DNA of 64,000 nt from Elusimicrobia bacterium GWD2_63_28 (GTDB taxonomy: Bacteria; Elusimicrobiota; Elusimicrobia; Elusimicrobiales; UBA9959), in contig MGUI01000046.1 in the NCBI GenBank assembly GCA_001799895.1, forward strand, positions 24,098-88,097. Direction: 5' to 3'. A model generated the notes under the pieces. That model saw only the letters and a list, made by a program, of their open reading frames with translations, was not told the DNA's origin and made no database searches. Shown piece after piece: positions 26,924 to 35,763 of the stretch. The position numbers were made by a program, and so were the translations under genes. Numbering within the stretch: the first letter of the stretch is position 1; every line of letters begins with the position of its first letter.

Positions 26924-28528
26924 ATGCTGAAAATCCTGCTCGCCCTGGCGGCCGCGCTTGCCGCGGCCGGCCCCCTCTTTGCCGGCAAGCTGGCCTCCAC
27001 CCACTTCTCCGACGTCAACGGCATCTACGGTTTCGGCTCCGCCTACATGGTCTCCGCTAATTTCGAAGAGAACGGCAACGTGCAGGACGTAGCGGTCTCG
27101 ACGCAGGAGGCCGCAAGCTTCTCCCAGCGCAGCGGCAAGCTTTCCTTTTTTCCCATCCCCGCCTCGGTCTCGGACATGGCGGTGGTCATCATAAGCAGCG
27201 ACTCCGTAAAGATCACGTGGACGGCGCCGTCGTCCGACATCAGCCGTACCGCTCAGGCGGCGGAGGATTACATCCTGCGCTATACCACGGCCGGCTACAT
27301 AACTACGGACCAGGCGTTCCTCACCGCTTCCTCCTACGCCCAGTCCTGGGTGCCGCTGGAGGCGGGCGGGACGGAGAGCCGGATCATAGAGGGCTTTAAC
27401 GCCGGCACCACCTACTATTTCGCGCTGGAAACGATCAACAGCCACGCCCTGCGCTCCGAGCTGTCCAACCCCGCGGCCGCTTTCGCGCTGGTGCCGCTGT
27501 CCCCGATGAATTTCCAGCTTACGCGCGGCGCCGGCTCGGTCACCCTCAGCTGGATACCGCCCGCCGGCTTCCAGAACCGCATCCCGTTCAACGACCGCTT
27601 CAGCCCCGCTTATCCTTACGAGATCAAAAAGTACCAGGTCTTCCGGGCCACGGCCCCCGCCGACGCCGAATGGGACTTCATCGGCGAAACTTCTTCCGCC
27701 ACGCTGACCTGGACCGATAATATCGGCGCGAGCGCCTCCTACTACTACCATTCCCGCGCCGTGAACCAGGCCGGGCAGTCCATCCCCTCCTACGCGCGCG
27801 GCAGCCTCGGCGACGGGCTGTATTTCCTGGCCCCCGACAACCAGAGCATCCTCGAAATCCCCCCCTCGGGCGCGGGCGACTTCTTCTCCCCCTCGGCCGA
27901 CCCGATGGAATCCTATACCATAGAGATCTCCACCCACGCCGAGGACCTCGGCGGCCGGGTGATGAAGTCGGTGGCGTTCTCCGCCTACCGCGGCGGCCTG
28001 CAGGCCGACACTTCCTTCAAGCTCGCCAGCAACGGCACGCTGAAGCTTTATTACGCCAAGTCAGGGGATTCCATAGTCCCCTCCGCCGCTACCGACGCCA
28101 AGGCGCTCAGCCTGTTCTACCACAACGGCTCCCGCTGGCTGCAGATGTACGGCGTGGTGGACGCCGGAGAGCGCAGCGTGCGCCTGCAGACCAGCCTGCT
28201 GGGCCGCTACCAGCTGCGCACCACCGAGCGCAGCGGCAGCTTCGCCGCCGACAAGGCCGGGCTGACCAACCGGCTTATAACCCCAAACGGCGACGGCAAA
28301 AATGATACGATGGTCTTTATTTTCGACAACCCGCAGGAGAAGGAAGTTAAAGGCCGCGTCTATGACCTGCGCGGCGCCCTGGTGGCCTCCATGAAGGCGG
28401 GCCCGGTGGGCAATTCCCTCGTTTGGGACGCCAGGTCCGGCGGGCAGACGGTGCCGGGCGGGGTGTATATTTACCAGCTGGAAGCCGACGGCACGGTCTA
28501 TAACGGCACCGTGGTAGTGGTCAGATAG
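26924..28528 (+). CDS. Secreted fibronectin-type-III-like protein with C-terminal sorting-like module
   Basis: About 534 residues from the ATG; a leaderless start at the GTG 26915 would add three. A signal peptide is followed by two fibronectin-III-like domains (around SVKITWTAPSSDISRTAQAA and GSVTLSWIPPAGFQNRIP). A beta-rich region follows, then a final module of about 88 residues: LTNRLITPNGDGKNDTMVF, GRVYDLRGALVASM, GGVYIYQLEADGTVYNGTVV. The last module matches the whole mature part of the small divergent protein. The design is that of an exported, surface-bound adhesin or matrix protein sorted by its C-terminus. It is followed 10 bp later by the tail-fibre-like gene with a GGAGG box. Confidence 0.75.
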   Translation: MLKILLALAAALAAAGPLFAGKLASTHFSDVNGIYGFGSAYMVSANFEENGNVQDVAVSTQEAASFSQRSGKLSFFPIPASVSDMAVVIISSDSVKITWTAPSSDISRTAQAAEDYILRYTTAGYITTDQAFLTASSYAQSWVPLEAGGTESRIIEGFNAGTTYYFALETINSHALRSELSNPAAAFALVPLSPMNFQLTRGAGSVTLSWIPPAGFQNRIPFNDRFSPAYPYEIKKYQVFRATAPADAEWDFIGETSSATLTWTDNIGASASYYYHSRAVNQAGQSIPSYARGSLGDGLYFLAPDNQSILEIPPSGAGDFFSPSADPMESYTIEISTHAEDLGGRVMKSVAFSAYRGGLQADTSFKLASNGTLKLYYAKSGDSIVPSAATDAKALSLFYHNGSRWLQMYGVVDAGERSVRLQTSLLGRYQLRTTERSGSFAADKAGLTNRLITPNGDGKNDTMVFIFDNPQEKEVKGRVYDLRGALVASMKAGPVGNSLVWDARSGGQTVPGGVYIYQLEADGTVYNGTVVVVR

Positions 28529-28538
28529 CGGAGGAACT

Positions 28539-31500
28539 ATGACTTCAGGCAAAATAAAAATCTCTTTCAGGTCCGCTGCGGTCCTGCTGGCCGCGCTGGC
28601 GCTGGCGCCGCTGCTCCCCCGCCCCGCGGGCGCGGTGATAAATCCTACGATAAACTACCAGGGCTTCCTGCTCAGCAAGGTCACCAGCCTGCCGGTAGAA
28701 ACCCCGCAGGACCTCAACTTCATCATCTACGACGCCCCCGTGGGCGGCAACGCCCTGTTTACCGAGGGCCGCTGCAACGTGAACGTTGCCAAGGGCCGCT
28801 ACGACGTGGCGATAGGCTCCCTCACGGCCGGCGGCGTGCCTGGCGCCATCTTCCTGTCCAATACCAGCCTCTGGCTGGAGATACAGATCGACGCCGACGG
28901 CAGCTGCTCCGGCTCGTACGAGCCCATGACCCCCCGCGTCCGGCTGCAGGCTTCCCCGTACTCCTTCAACTCCCTTTACGCGTCCACAGCCTCCGCCGCC
29001 ACCAGCGTCTTCAGCGCCGACGTGATAGCGGCGCTGCCGAATACCACCTACGGCGCCATAACCATTTCCACCAACCTGTTCGTGCAGGGCGGCATTTCGG
29101 TGGGCAGCATCTCACCCGGCCAGAAGCTGTCGGTCAACGGCGTGGTAGAGAGCACGGGCAGCTGGCCCAACTGCGCCACCCCCGGCAATTATACCTGCGG
29201 CTTCAAGTTTCCCGACGGCTCCGTGCAGGTCAAGGCGGCCGCCCTGACCATGTGGGACGTCAACGGCGTCAGCCTTTACACGATAAACGAGGGCAACACC
29301 AATATCGGCGGCGGCATCACCGACCCGCAGGCCCGCCTGCACATCTCCTCCGCCACCGGCGACGCGGGCTCCCTGCTGCTGGTCTCTACCGGTACCGGGG
29401 CCGCCCAGTCGCAGCTTTTCCTGGTGAACGGCAACGGCCAGGTCTACGCCAACGCGTATTACGGCGACGGCTCTACCCTTTCCCACATAGTCCGCCAGGG
29501 CGGCGATACCATGACCGGCCAGCTGACCCTGGCCGCCTCCAGCTTTACCGCTACCTCGCCGCTGGGCGCGGCCATTCCGAAGCTCAGGCTGGCCCCCGGC
29601 GTTGAGATCTCCTCGGCCGCGCTGCCCGCGGCGGCCCGCGGTGGCATCTTGCTGAGCTCCCACGTCTACCTGACGCCCGGCGCCACCTATTACGGCGACG
29701 GCAGCGGCCTGTACAACCTGGTTTCCCTGGACGCCACCAAGGTGGCCAAGACCGGCGACGCCATGACCGGGCAGCTGATGATCCTGAACTCGACGCTGAC
29801 CGTCACCGGAGACGCTTTCTCCGTGGGCGGCTCCACTTCCTTCGCCGTGCTCGGCGGCAACGCGGCCGTGGGCAGCGCCTCCTTCCTGGCGAAGCTGACC
29901 GTGGGCGGCGGGATAATCGCCACTTCCAGCATTACCTCGCAGGGCTCTATTTACGCGCAGGGGGCTGTGTCCGCGCAGGGCGCTATCTCGGCGCAGGGGG
30001 CGCTGACCGCGCCTTCCCTGGGCGTGACCGGCCTCGGGACTTTCTACAATGTTACCGCCGCTACCGGTACCTTCTGGTCCTGGGACCCGGGCACCGGCTA
30101 CAGCCTGGACACGGCAGCCACGATAAATGTCCGCACGGGGTCGGTGCGCGCCCCTTCCTTCATCGGCGACGGTTCCCTGCTGACCAGCGTGTCCGGCACC
30201 GACGCTACCCGCGTTCTGAAAGCCGGAGATACCATGACCGGCAACCTCCACATTTCAGGCTCCAGCGTGACGGTGGCCGCCAGAGGCACGCACCAGTACG
30301 CGCTCACGGTGGGCAGCGCCGCAGTGGTGAACGATTATACCCTGGCCGTGACCACGGCGGGCTACGTAGGCGTACAGGTTTCCAACCCTACAGCCCCCCT
30401 CGAAGTAAACACCAAGGTGCTTATTTCAAATGCCGGCGGTTCGGCGCACCTGGACCTTAATTCAAACGTCGGTTACAATTATATACACTGGAGCGACTCT
30501 TCGCTCGCCACTAACGGCCCCGCCCAGGGTGCGCTCGGCTACTTGATAGAGCCCAACGGCCGCGACCTGGTCTACAGGTCCATGGGCATCACCCCCGCCA
30601 GCGGCGGCCAGGAGGTGTTCCGCATTAAATCGGACGACTTCGCCTACTGGCAGTTCGGCATAGGCACCAGTAACCCCACCGAGCGCTTCCACGTGGCCAC
30701 CGGCGCGCTGTTCAGCGGCCCGACGGTCAACCCGATACTTTATATCAGCACCGCCACCGGCCTGGTCTCCATCCGCACCGCCGCGCAGACGCACGCCCTC
30801 ACGGTCAACGGCGGGTTGGTGGCTTCCTCCTCCATAACGGCGCTGGGAGACATACACGGCAATAACCTGACCATCTCTTCCATCACCGCGCCGGCCGGCA
30901 ACACCTATGACGGCGTCGTCTTTTCCACTACGATCTACGCCACCTCCCGGCTGGCGGTGGGCGTGGACAGCATGAACCTGCCTTTTAGCCCGCTGGCCGC
31001 GCTGCACGCGCGCGGGGACCTGATCCTGGACCACAAGAACGACGAAAAGATAATGATCATGTTCTATCCCAACCCCGAGGGCGGAGTGGGCGCGGACTCA
31101 TACATGAGGTGGGAAGGTCCCGAAGCCAGCCTTCAGAACAAGGGCGTTCTCGGCATAAAGGCCAACAGCAGGGACCTGGTCTACCGGGGCGGGGCCACCG
31201 ACCTGGACAGCGGCGTCGAAACTTTCCGGGCCAAGCCTGACGGCACTTTTATCGTGGGCAGCGGCGGCACCTCATTCGCCCCCTTCGTGCGCTTTCATGT
31301 GATTACAGACATGTCGGTTAGCAGGGAAGGTGCTGCTCCGGCGCTGTTCGTGTCAACAGCCAGCAGCTATGTCGGGATCAGCACCGGCGCTCCGGCTGAG
31401 GGCCTGCATGTGGCCTCCAGCCTGCTGGCCGGCGCCAACCGCGCCTCCGCGGCGCTTTATGTCAGCACCAGGACCGGCTATGTCGGCATAGCTACCGGTT

Positions 31501-32018
31501 ATCCCGCCGAGGGGCTGCATTCGGCGGCCAGCCTGCTGGTGGGCGCGGCCCGCGGCTCGGCCAGGCTTTATGTCAGCACCAGCACGGGCTATGTGGGCAT
31601 CAGCACCGGCAACCCGCAGGCCAGGCTGGACGTGGCCGGCTACGCCAACTTCTCCTCCTCTCTGACCCTCGCCGGCACAGGCCTGGCCGGCACCCAGACC
31701 GTGCTGGATGTCAAAAGCGGCGCGCTGCTGGTCCGCAACGACGGGCGCGTGGGCGTAGGCACGGCCTCCCCGGCTACGGCGCTGGACGTCAACGGCTCAG
31801 CGCAGTTCGGCTCCGGCGTCAATAAGTCCACCTTCACGGCGGACGGCTTCTGGCTGCCGCGCTCCATGGATACCGCCGCCCTGCAGGCGGCGTCCCCGCC
31901 GGCGGTCGGCGCGGTCGTTTTCAATTCAAGCATTAACGATCTCTGCGTTTCTACCGGAACGGCTGTCGGCCAGTGGGCCCTGACAGGCAGCAAGGGCCTT
32001 GCCAACTGTTTTAACTAA
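28539..32018 (+). CDS. Large tail-fibre-like secreted surface protein
   Basis: 1159 residues with a signal peptide (about 1-31) and no membrane anchor. The N-terminal 150 residues (INYQGFLLSKVTSLPVETP, ASPYSFNSLYASTASAAT) are followed by fibre-like repeats. Three modules combine a GDGS motif with KxGDTMTGQL or a close variant, near residues 308-330, 382-412 and 544-570. A run of six-residue AQGAxS repeats lies near 467-488. Three 37-residue tandem units (LYVSTxTGYVGIxTG type) start at residue 936. The same GDTMTG pattern is seen in bacteriophage tail fibres, which form trimeric beta structures. No phage gene is near, so it is more likely a cellular surface fibre. It lacks the C-terminal module of its neighbour, so export may differ. 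Confidence 0.72.
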   Translation: MTSGKIKISFRSAAVLLAALALAPLLPRPAGAVINPTINYQGFLLSKVTSLPVETPQDLNFIIYDAPVGGNALFTEGRCNVNVAKGRYDVAIGSLTAGGVPGAIFLSNTSLWLEIQIDADGSCSGSYEPMTPRVRLQASPYSFNSLYASTASAATSVFSADVIAALPNTTYGAITISTNLFVQGGISVGSISPGQKLSVNGVVESTGSWPNCATPGNYTCGFKFPDGSVQVKAAALTMWDVNGVSLYTINEGNTNIGGGITDPQARLHISSATGDAGSLLLVSTGTGAAQSQLFLVNGNGQVYANAYYGDGSTLSHIVRQGGDTMTGQLTLAASSFTATSPLGAAIPKLRLAPGVEISSAALPAAARGGILLSSHVYLTPGATYYGDGSGLYNLVSLDATKVAKTGDAMTGQLMILNSTLTVTGDAFSVGGSTSFAVLGGNAAVGSASFLAKLTVGGGIIATSSITSQGSIYAQGAVSAQGAISAQGALTAPSLGVTGLGTFYNVTAATGTFWSWDPGTGYSLDTAATINVRTGSVRAPSFIGDGSLLTSVSGTDATRVLKAGDTMTGNLHISGSSVTVAARGTHQYALTVGSAAVVNDYTLAVTTAGYVGVQVSNPTAPLEVNTKVLISNAGGSAHLDLNSNVGYNYIHWSDSSLATNGPAQGALGYLIEPNGRDLVYRSMGITPASGGQEVFRIKSDDFAYWQFGIGTSNPTERFHVATGALFSGPTVNPILYISTATGLVSIRTAAQTHALTVNGGLVASSSITALGDIHGNNLTISSITAPAGNTYDGVVFSTTIYATSRLAVGVDSMNLPFSPLAALHARGDLILDHKNDEKIMIMFYPNPEGGVGADSYMRWEGPEASLQNKGVLGIKANSRDLVYRGGATDLDSGVETFRAKPDGTFIVGSGGTSFAPFVRFHVITDMSVSREGAAPALFVSTASSYVGISTGAPAEGLHVASSLLAGANRASAALYVSTRTGYVGIATGYPAEGLHSAASLLVGAARGSARLYVSTSTGYVGISTGNPQARLDVAGYANFSSSLTLAGTGLAGTQTVLDVKSGALLVRNDGRVGVGTASPATALDVNGSAQFGSGVNKSTFTADGFWLPRSMDTAALQAASPPAVGAVVFNSSINDLCVSTGTAVGQWALTGSKGLANCFN
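31344..31610 (+). repeat. Coding tandem repeat, 111-bp period
   Basis: Within the tail-fibre-like gene, two complete 37-codon units (31344-31454 and 31455-31565) and a partial third unit encode L(F/Y)VSTxxxYVGIxTGxPAEGLH and a following xASSLLxGA segment. The copies differ at many third positions, so the duplication is not very recent. Repeat-number change here would lengthen or shorten the fibre. Confidence 0.8.
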
Positions 32019-32029
32019 AGTTGTATAAT
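31999..32029 (+). promoter_or_regulatory. Promoter of the riboflavin operon
   Basis: A perfect -10 box TATAAT lies at 32024-32029, with a TTGCCA box 19 bp upstream (31999-32004). Transcription would start near 32036, just before the first paired strand of the FMN riboswitch. The promoter overlaps the 3' end of the tail-fibre-like gene, whose stop codon is at 32016-32018. Confidence 0.6.
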
Positions 32030-32039
32030 AGCCCTGTAG

Positions 32040-32149
32040 GTTCTTCAGGGCGGGGCGCGATTCCCCACCGGCGGTAAAGCCCGCAAGCTCTCACGAGCAG
32101 ATCCGGTGTGATTCCGGGGCCGACGGTACAGTCCGGATGAAAGAAGAAC
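32040..32149 (+). promoter_or_regulatory. FMN riboswitch (RFN element)
   Basis: The conserved RFN core is easy to read: CAGGGCGGGGCGCGATTCCC, ACCGGCGGTAAAGCCCGC, GAGCAGATCCGGTGTGATTC, and CCGACGGTACAGTCCGGATG, closed by a P1 helix GTTCTT/AAGAAC. It precedes ribBA and the other riboflavin genes, as expected for a sensor that turns the operon off when FMN is abundant. The P1 5' strand contains CTTCAGGGC (32043-32051), the same nine bases as the 3' arm of the downstream terminator. It could therefore pair with the terminator's 5' arm as an antiterminator. Confidence 0.95.
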
Positions 32150-32185
32150 TGACGCATGAGAACGGCTTGCCGTTCCGCGTGCAAT

Positions 32186-32217
32186 AAAGCCCTGAAGACA
32201 GCTTCAGGGCTTTTTTT
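32186..32217 (+). terminator. Riboswitch-controlled intrinsic terminator before ribBA
   Basis: A perfect 12-bp stem AAAGCCCTGAAG (32186-32197) with CTTCAGGGCTTT (32202-32213) has a 4-nt loop and a run of seven T residues ending right at the ATG of ribBA. The only Shine-Dalgarno-like bases for ribBA (AGGG, about 9-10 nt before the ATG) are in the 3' arm, so the hairpin would also block translation. It is the expression platform of the FMN riboswitch. Confidence 0.92.
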
Positions 32218-33438
32218 ATGGCAAAAAAACTTTTCTCCCCCATCGAAGATATCGTAGCGGACATCAAGCGCGGCCGCATGGTCGTCATCACCGACGACGA
32301 GGGCCGCGAGAACGAGGGAGACCTGCTGATGGCCGGCCGTTTCGTCACGCCTGAAAAAATAAACTTTATGGCCAAATACGGACGGGGCCTCATCTGCGCG
32401 CCACTGACCGCCGACCGCGCCTCCGCCCTGGACCTGTTCCAGATGGAGCGCGAGAACAAGGACCCCTTCAAGACCAACTGGCTGATCTCCGTCGACGCCG
32501 CGAAGGGCGTCACCACCGGTATCTCCGCCGCCGACCGGGCGCGCACCATAAGGATACTCGCCAACCCCGGCGCACTGCCCGGCGACCTCACCCGCCCCGG
32601 CCACATCTTCCCCCTCAAGGCGCGCCCGGGCGGCGTGCTGGCGCGCGCCGGCCACACCGAGGCCTGCACCGACCTGGTGCGCCTGGCGGGCCTGGCGGGC
32701 GCCGGCGTTATCTGCGAGATCATGAACCCCGACGGCAGCATGGCCCGGCTGCCGCAGCTGGCCCGGTTTGCCGCCAGGCATAAGCTCAAGATGGCTACCA
32801 TAGCCGACCTGATAGCCTACCGCCGCCGCAAAGAGTCGCTGGTGGAGAAAGTGTCCGCCTCCACCCTCCCGACGGAATTCGGCACTTTCAACATCTCGGT
32901 CTACCGCGAGCGCCTGACCGGCCTGGAGCACGCCGCGCTTACCTTCGGCAAAATAGGAAACACGGCGCTGGTGCGCGTGCATTCCGAATGCCTCACCGGC
33001 GACGTGTTCGGCTCGCGCCGCTGCGACTGCGGGCCGCAGCTGCACGCCGCCATGCGGCTGATAGCCAGGGAAGGCGCCGGCGCCATCCTCTACATGCGGC
33101 AGGAAGGCCGCGGCATAGGGCTGGGCAACAAGATCAAGGCCTACAGCCTGCAGGATAAGGGCTACGACACCGTTACCGCCAACGAGGCGCTGGGCTTCCC
33201 CGCCGACCTGCGCGACTACGGCATAGGCGCGCAGATCCTCTGCGACCTGGGCCTGCACCGCCTGCGGCTGATCACCAATAACCCCAAGAAGCTGGCCGGC
33301 CTGAGCGGCTACGGCCTGAAGATCGCCGGCAGGGTGCCGCTGGTCATCCACCCCAACCAGCACAACGCGCGCTATTTGAAGACCAAGAGCGACAAGATGG
33401 GACATATGCTCGGCGTGAAACCCGGGCTGGAAGGTTAA
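32218..33438 (+). CDS. ribBA: Bifunctional 3,4-dihydroxy-2-butanone-4-phosphate synthase / GTP cyclohydrolase II
   Basis: 406 residues. The N-terminal half makes dihydroxybutanone phosphate from ribulose 5-phosphate ([15 protein letters not shown], then [20 protein letters not shown] and [13 protein letters not shown]). The C-terminal half opens the GTP ring (zinc cysteines in [20 protein letters not shown]; catalytic part [15 protein letters not shown]). Both active-site sets look intact, so both first steps of riboflavin synthesis are covered. It is the first gene of the FMN-controlled operon, and its ATG directly follows the terminator T-run. Confidence 0.97.
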   Translation: MAKKLFSPIEDIVADIKRGRMVVITDDEGRENEGDLLMAGRFVTPEKINFMAKYGRGLICAPLTADRASALDLFQMERENKDPFKTNWLISVDAAKGVTTGISAADRARTIRILANPGALPGDLTRPGHIFPLKARPGGVLARAGHTEACTDLVRLAGLAGAGVICEIMNPDGSMARLPQLARFAARHKLKMATIADLIAYRRRKESLVEKVSASTLPTEFGTFNISVYRERLTGLEHAALTFGKIGNTALVRVHSECLTGDVFGSRRCDCGPQLHAAMRLIAREGAGAILYMRQEGRGIGLGNKIKAYSLQDKGYDTVTANEALGFPADLRDYGIGAQILCDLGLHRLRLITNNPKKLAGLSGYGLKIAGRVPLVIHPNQHNARYLKTKSDKMGHMLGVKPGLEG

Positions 33439-33448
33439 GGAGAATAAA

Positions 33449-33907
33449 ATGAAAACCATAGAAGGCGGTTTCAAGGCCGACAAGCTGAAGTTCGCGATCA
33501 TAGTTTCCCGGTTCAACGATTTCATCACCGGGCGCCTGCTCGACGGGGCGGTGGATTCCCTGAAGCGCCACGGCGCCGACGAGAAAGACATCACCGTGGT
33601 AAAGACCCCCGGCGCCTACGAGATCCCGGTGGTCTGCGAGAAGCTCGCCTCCGGCCCCTACGACGCCATCATCTGCCTGGGTGCCGTCATAAAAGGCGAT
33701 ACCCCCCACTTCGACTTCGTCGCGCAGGAGACCGCCAAGGGCATAGCGGCCGTCTCCATGAAGCACAAGGTCCCGGTGGCCTTCGGCGTAATCACCGCCG
33801 ATAACCTGGAGCAGGCCATAGAGCGCGCCGGCGTGAAGCACGGCAACAAGGGCGCCGAGGCCGCGGTGAGCGCCATAGAGATGGCCAACCTGTTCAAGCA
33901 CCTGTAA
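33449..33907 (+). CDS. ribH: 6,7-dimethyl-8-ribityllumazine synthase
   Basis: 152 residues, normal for RibH. It joins the pyrimidine intermediate with dihydroxybutanone phosphate. Motifs: [70 protein letters not shown]. The histidine in TPHFD is the expected catalytic residue. A GGAG box precedes the ATG 10 bp after ribBA, and the TAA is immediately followed by the ribD ATG. The family usually forms pentamers or 60-subunit shells around riboflavin synthase. Confidence 0.97.
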   Translation: MKTIEGGFKADKLKFAIIVSRFNDFITGRLLDGAVDSLKRHGADEKDITVVKTPGAYEIPVVCEKLASGPYDAIICLGAVIKGDTPHFDFVAQETAKGIAAVSMKHKVPVAFGVITADNLEQAIERAGVKHGNKGAEAAVSAIEMANLFKHL

Positions 33908-34999
33908 ATGAAGAAGCACGAGGGCTACATGGCCCGCGCCCTGGAGCTGGCCAGGCGCGGCCGCTATACTACCCATCCTAACCCGATGGTGGGCGCCGTG
34001 CTGGTAAAGGGCGGCAAGATCATCGGCGAAGGCGCCCACCTGCGTTACGGCGGGCCGCACGCCGAGGTGAATACACTGCGCTCCTGCAAGTTGGATCCCG
34101 CCGGCGCGGCAATCTATGTGACACTCGAGCCCTGCTCTACCTACGGCAAGACGCCGCCCTGCACCGAGCTCTTGATCAAGTCCGGAATTAAGGAAGTCTA
34201 TTACGGCGCTAAAGATGTAAATCCGGCGCACAGCGGCCGCGGCGCGGCCATATTGCGGAGGGCAGGCATAAAGGTTACGGCGGGCGTGCTGGGCAAAGAA
34301 TGCGAGGCGCTGAACCCCGCTTTTAATAAGTTCATGCGCACCGGTATTCCGTACGTTACTGTGAAAATAGCGCAGAGTCTGGACGGGCGCATAGCGGACG
34401 CCGCCGGGCGGTCGCGCTGGATCTCTTCTCCCCAGTCCCGCCTTGAGGCGCACAAACTGCGCGCCGAGTCTGACGCGGTGCTGGCCGGCATCGGCACGGT
34501 GCTGGCCGACGATCCGCTGCTCAATGTGCGCGGCGTTAAAGTGCGGCAGCAGCCGTGGATAGTGGCGCTGGATTCCTCTTTCCGCGTGCCGCGCAAGGCG
34601 CAGATCTTCAAGAACGAGCGCGTGCTAATCGCCACCACGCACAAGGCCTCCGTCACGGCCATGAAGAAGTTTCCCCACAACGCCAAGATAATGGTTCTCC
34701 CGTCGGAGAAGGGCCGCGTTTCGCTTAAGGCGCTGCTGAAGGAACTGGGCAAACTGGGGATAGCTCACGTGCTGGTAGAAGGCGGCGGCCGGGTGGCCGG
34801 CTCTTTCATCAGCGAGGGCCTGGCCGACAGGTTCATCTGCTTTGTGGCGCCGATGATCATAGGCGGCACCGATTCCAGGAATTCCATGGTCTGGCCCGAC
34901 GAGCTGAATGCGGCTAAGAAGGAGCTCGGGATAAGGCCGCGGCTGGCCTCTATTACCAAAGCGGGCCCGGACCTGATGCTCGACCTGAGGTTCGACTGA
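33908..34999 (+). CDS. ribD: Riboflavin biosynthesis deaminase/reductase
   Basis: 363 residues with both domains. The N-terminal deaminase has the zinc motif HAEVN and PCSTYGKTPPC. The C-terminal reductase (from about residue 145: KIAQSLDGRIADAAGRSRWI, and VEGGGRVAGSFISEGLADR) binds NADPH. It converts the GTP cyclohydrolase product to the ribitylamino-pyrimidine used by RibH. It starts directly after ribH and overlaps ribE by one base (TGATG), so translation is coupled throughout the operon. Confidence 0.97.
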   Translation: MKKHEGYMARALELARRGRYTTHPNPMVGAVLVKGGKIIGEGAHLRYGGPHAEVNTLRSCKLDPAGAAIYVTLEPCSTYGKTPPCTELLIKSGIKEVYYGAKDVNPAHSGRGAAILRRAGIKVTAGVLGKECEALNPAFNKFMRTGIPYVTVKIAQSLDGRIADAAGRSRWISSPQSRLEAHKLRAESDAVLAGIGTVLADDPLLNVRGVKVRQQPWIVALDSSFRVPRKAQIFKNERVLIATTHKASVTAMKKFPHNAKIMVLPSEKGRVSLKALLKELGKLGIAHVLVEGGGRVAGSFISEGLADRFICFVAPMIIGGTDSRNSMVWPDELNAAKKELGIRPRLASITKAGPDLMLDLRFD

Positions 35000-35601
35000 T
35001 GTTTACCGGGATCATCGAGGCGGTGGAGAAGGTTAAATCGGTTTCCTCCGGGAAGCTGGAAGTCTCCGTGCCTGCCGACTGGGCGCTGGCCGAGGGCGAG
35101 AGCGTGGCCGTCAACGGCGCCTGCCTGACCGTGATTGGCCATAAGCCAGGCTGGGCGGCCTTCGCCGTCAGCCCTGAAAGCTTCTCCCGCACCACCCTGG
35201 GCGGATTGAAAGGCGGTTTTATAGTGAATTTGGAGCGGGCGCTGGCCGTGGGCGGCCGCTTGGGCGGCCACTTCGTTACCGGCCATATAGACTGCACGGT
35301 CCGGCTGCTGGCCGTTAAGGACGAAGGGAACAGCCGTATTATCACGGTTGAGAGGGCAGAGGGCTCGGTTATGGTAGAAAAGGGCTCCGTGGCCCTGGAC
35401 GGCGTCAGTTTGACCGTTTATGACCTTGCTCCGGCCTCTTTTAAAGCCGCCGTCATCCCCCATACCTGGGCCAATACGGCCCTAAAAGGCCTGAAACCAG
35501 GCTCCCTCCTGAACATCGAATACGACATTCTGGGCAAATACGCTTCCGCCAAAACCCCCGGCATCACCGCCGCCTTCCTCAAAGAAAACGGGTTTATATA
35601 G
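34999..35601 (+). CDS. ribE: Riboflavin synthase alpha subunit
   Basis: 200 residues made of two lumazine-binding repeats: MFTGIIEAVEKV with NGACLTV in the first, and GHFVTGHIDCTV with LDGVSLTVYDL and GSLLNIEYDILGKY in the second. The enzyme dismutates two lumazine molecules to riboflavin. It is the last gene of the FMN-controlled operon and is followed about 110 bp downstream by an intrinsic terminator. With ribBA, ribH and ribD the route from GTP to riboflavin is complete except for the phosphatase and the FMN/FAD kinase. Confidence 0.97.
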   Translation: MFTGIIEAVEKVKSVSSGKLEVSVPADWALAEGESVAVNGACLTVIGHKPGWAAFAVSPESFSRTTLGGLKGGFIVNLERALAVGGRLGGHFVTGHIDCTVRLLAVKDEGNSRIITVERAEGSVMVEKGSVALDGVSLTVYDLAPASFKAAVIPHTWANTALKGLKPGSLLNIEYDILGKYASAKTPGITAAFLKENGFI

Positions 35602-35709
35602 TTGATCTTGGTTTGCGAATCTATATAACTATATTGGCGCATTAAATACATATGGTTGTATTAATAAATACAATCGCATAGAGTATCTAAAGGAATTTTA
35701 ACTGCAAAA

Positions 35710-35743
35710 CCTCCGGCAGGGCCCGGGGGATTTTGTTTTTTTT
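35710..35743 (+). terminator. Intrinsic terminator between the convergent rib and nuo operons
   Basis: Stem CCTCCGG (35710-35716) pairs with CCGGGGG (35723-35729) with one G-T wobble and a six-base loop, followed by ATTTTGTTTTTTTT. Read from the other strand the same stem is followed by TTTTG, so it may also end the nuo transcript. The AT-rich bases before it (35602-35709) hold a TTGTATT/AATACAA hairpin but no gene. Confidence 0.75.
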
Positions 35744-35763
35744 GTAGGAATATTTCCAGGGGA

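Noticed and set aside
31344..31610. Regular 111-bp repeats considered as a CRISPR-like array
   Set aside because: The repeats are in frame, code for protein modules and have no spacers.
28539..32018. Tail-fibre-like gene considered as evidence of a prophage
   Set aside because: No capsid, terminase, tail, integrase or lysis gene lies near it, and it has a signal peptide.
35602..35709. AT-rich stretch between the rib and nuo operons considered as an origin or attachment site
   Set aside because: Only short hairpins are seen; no DnaA boxes or integrase gene. A terminator region explains it.
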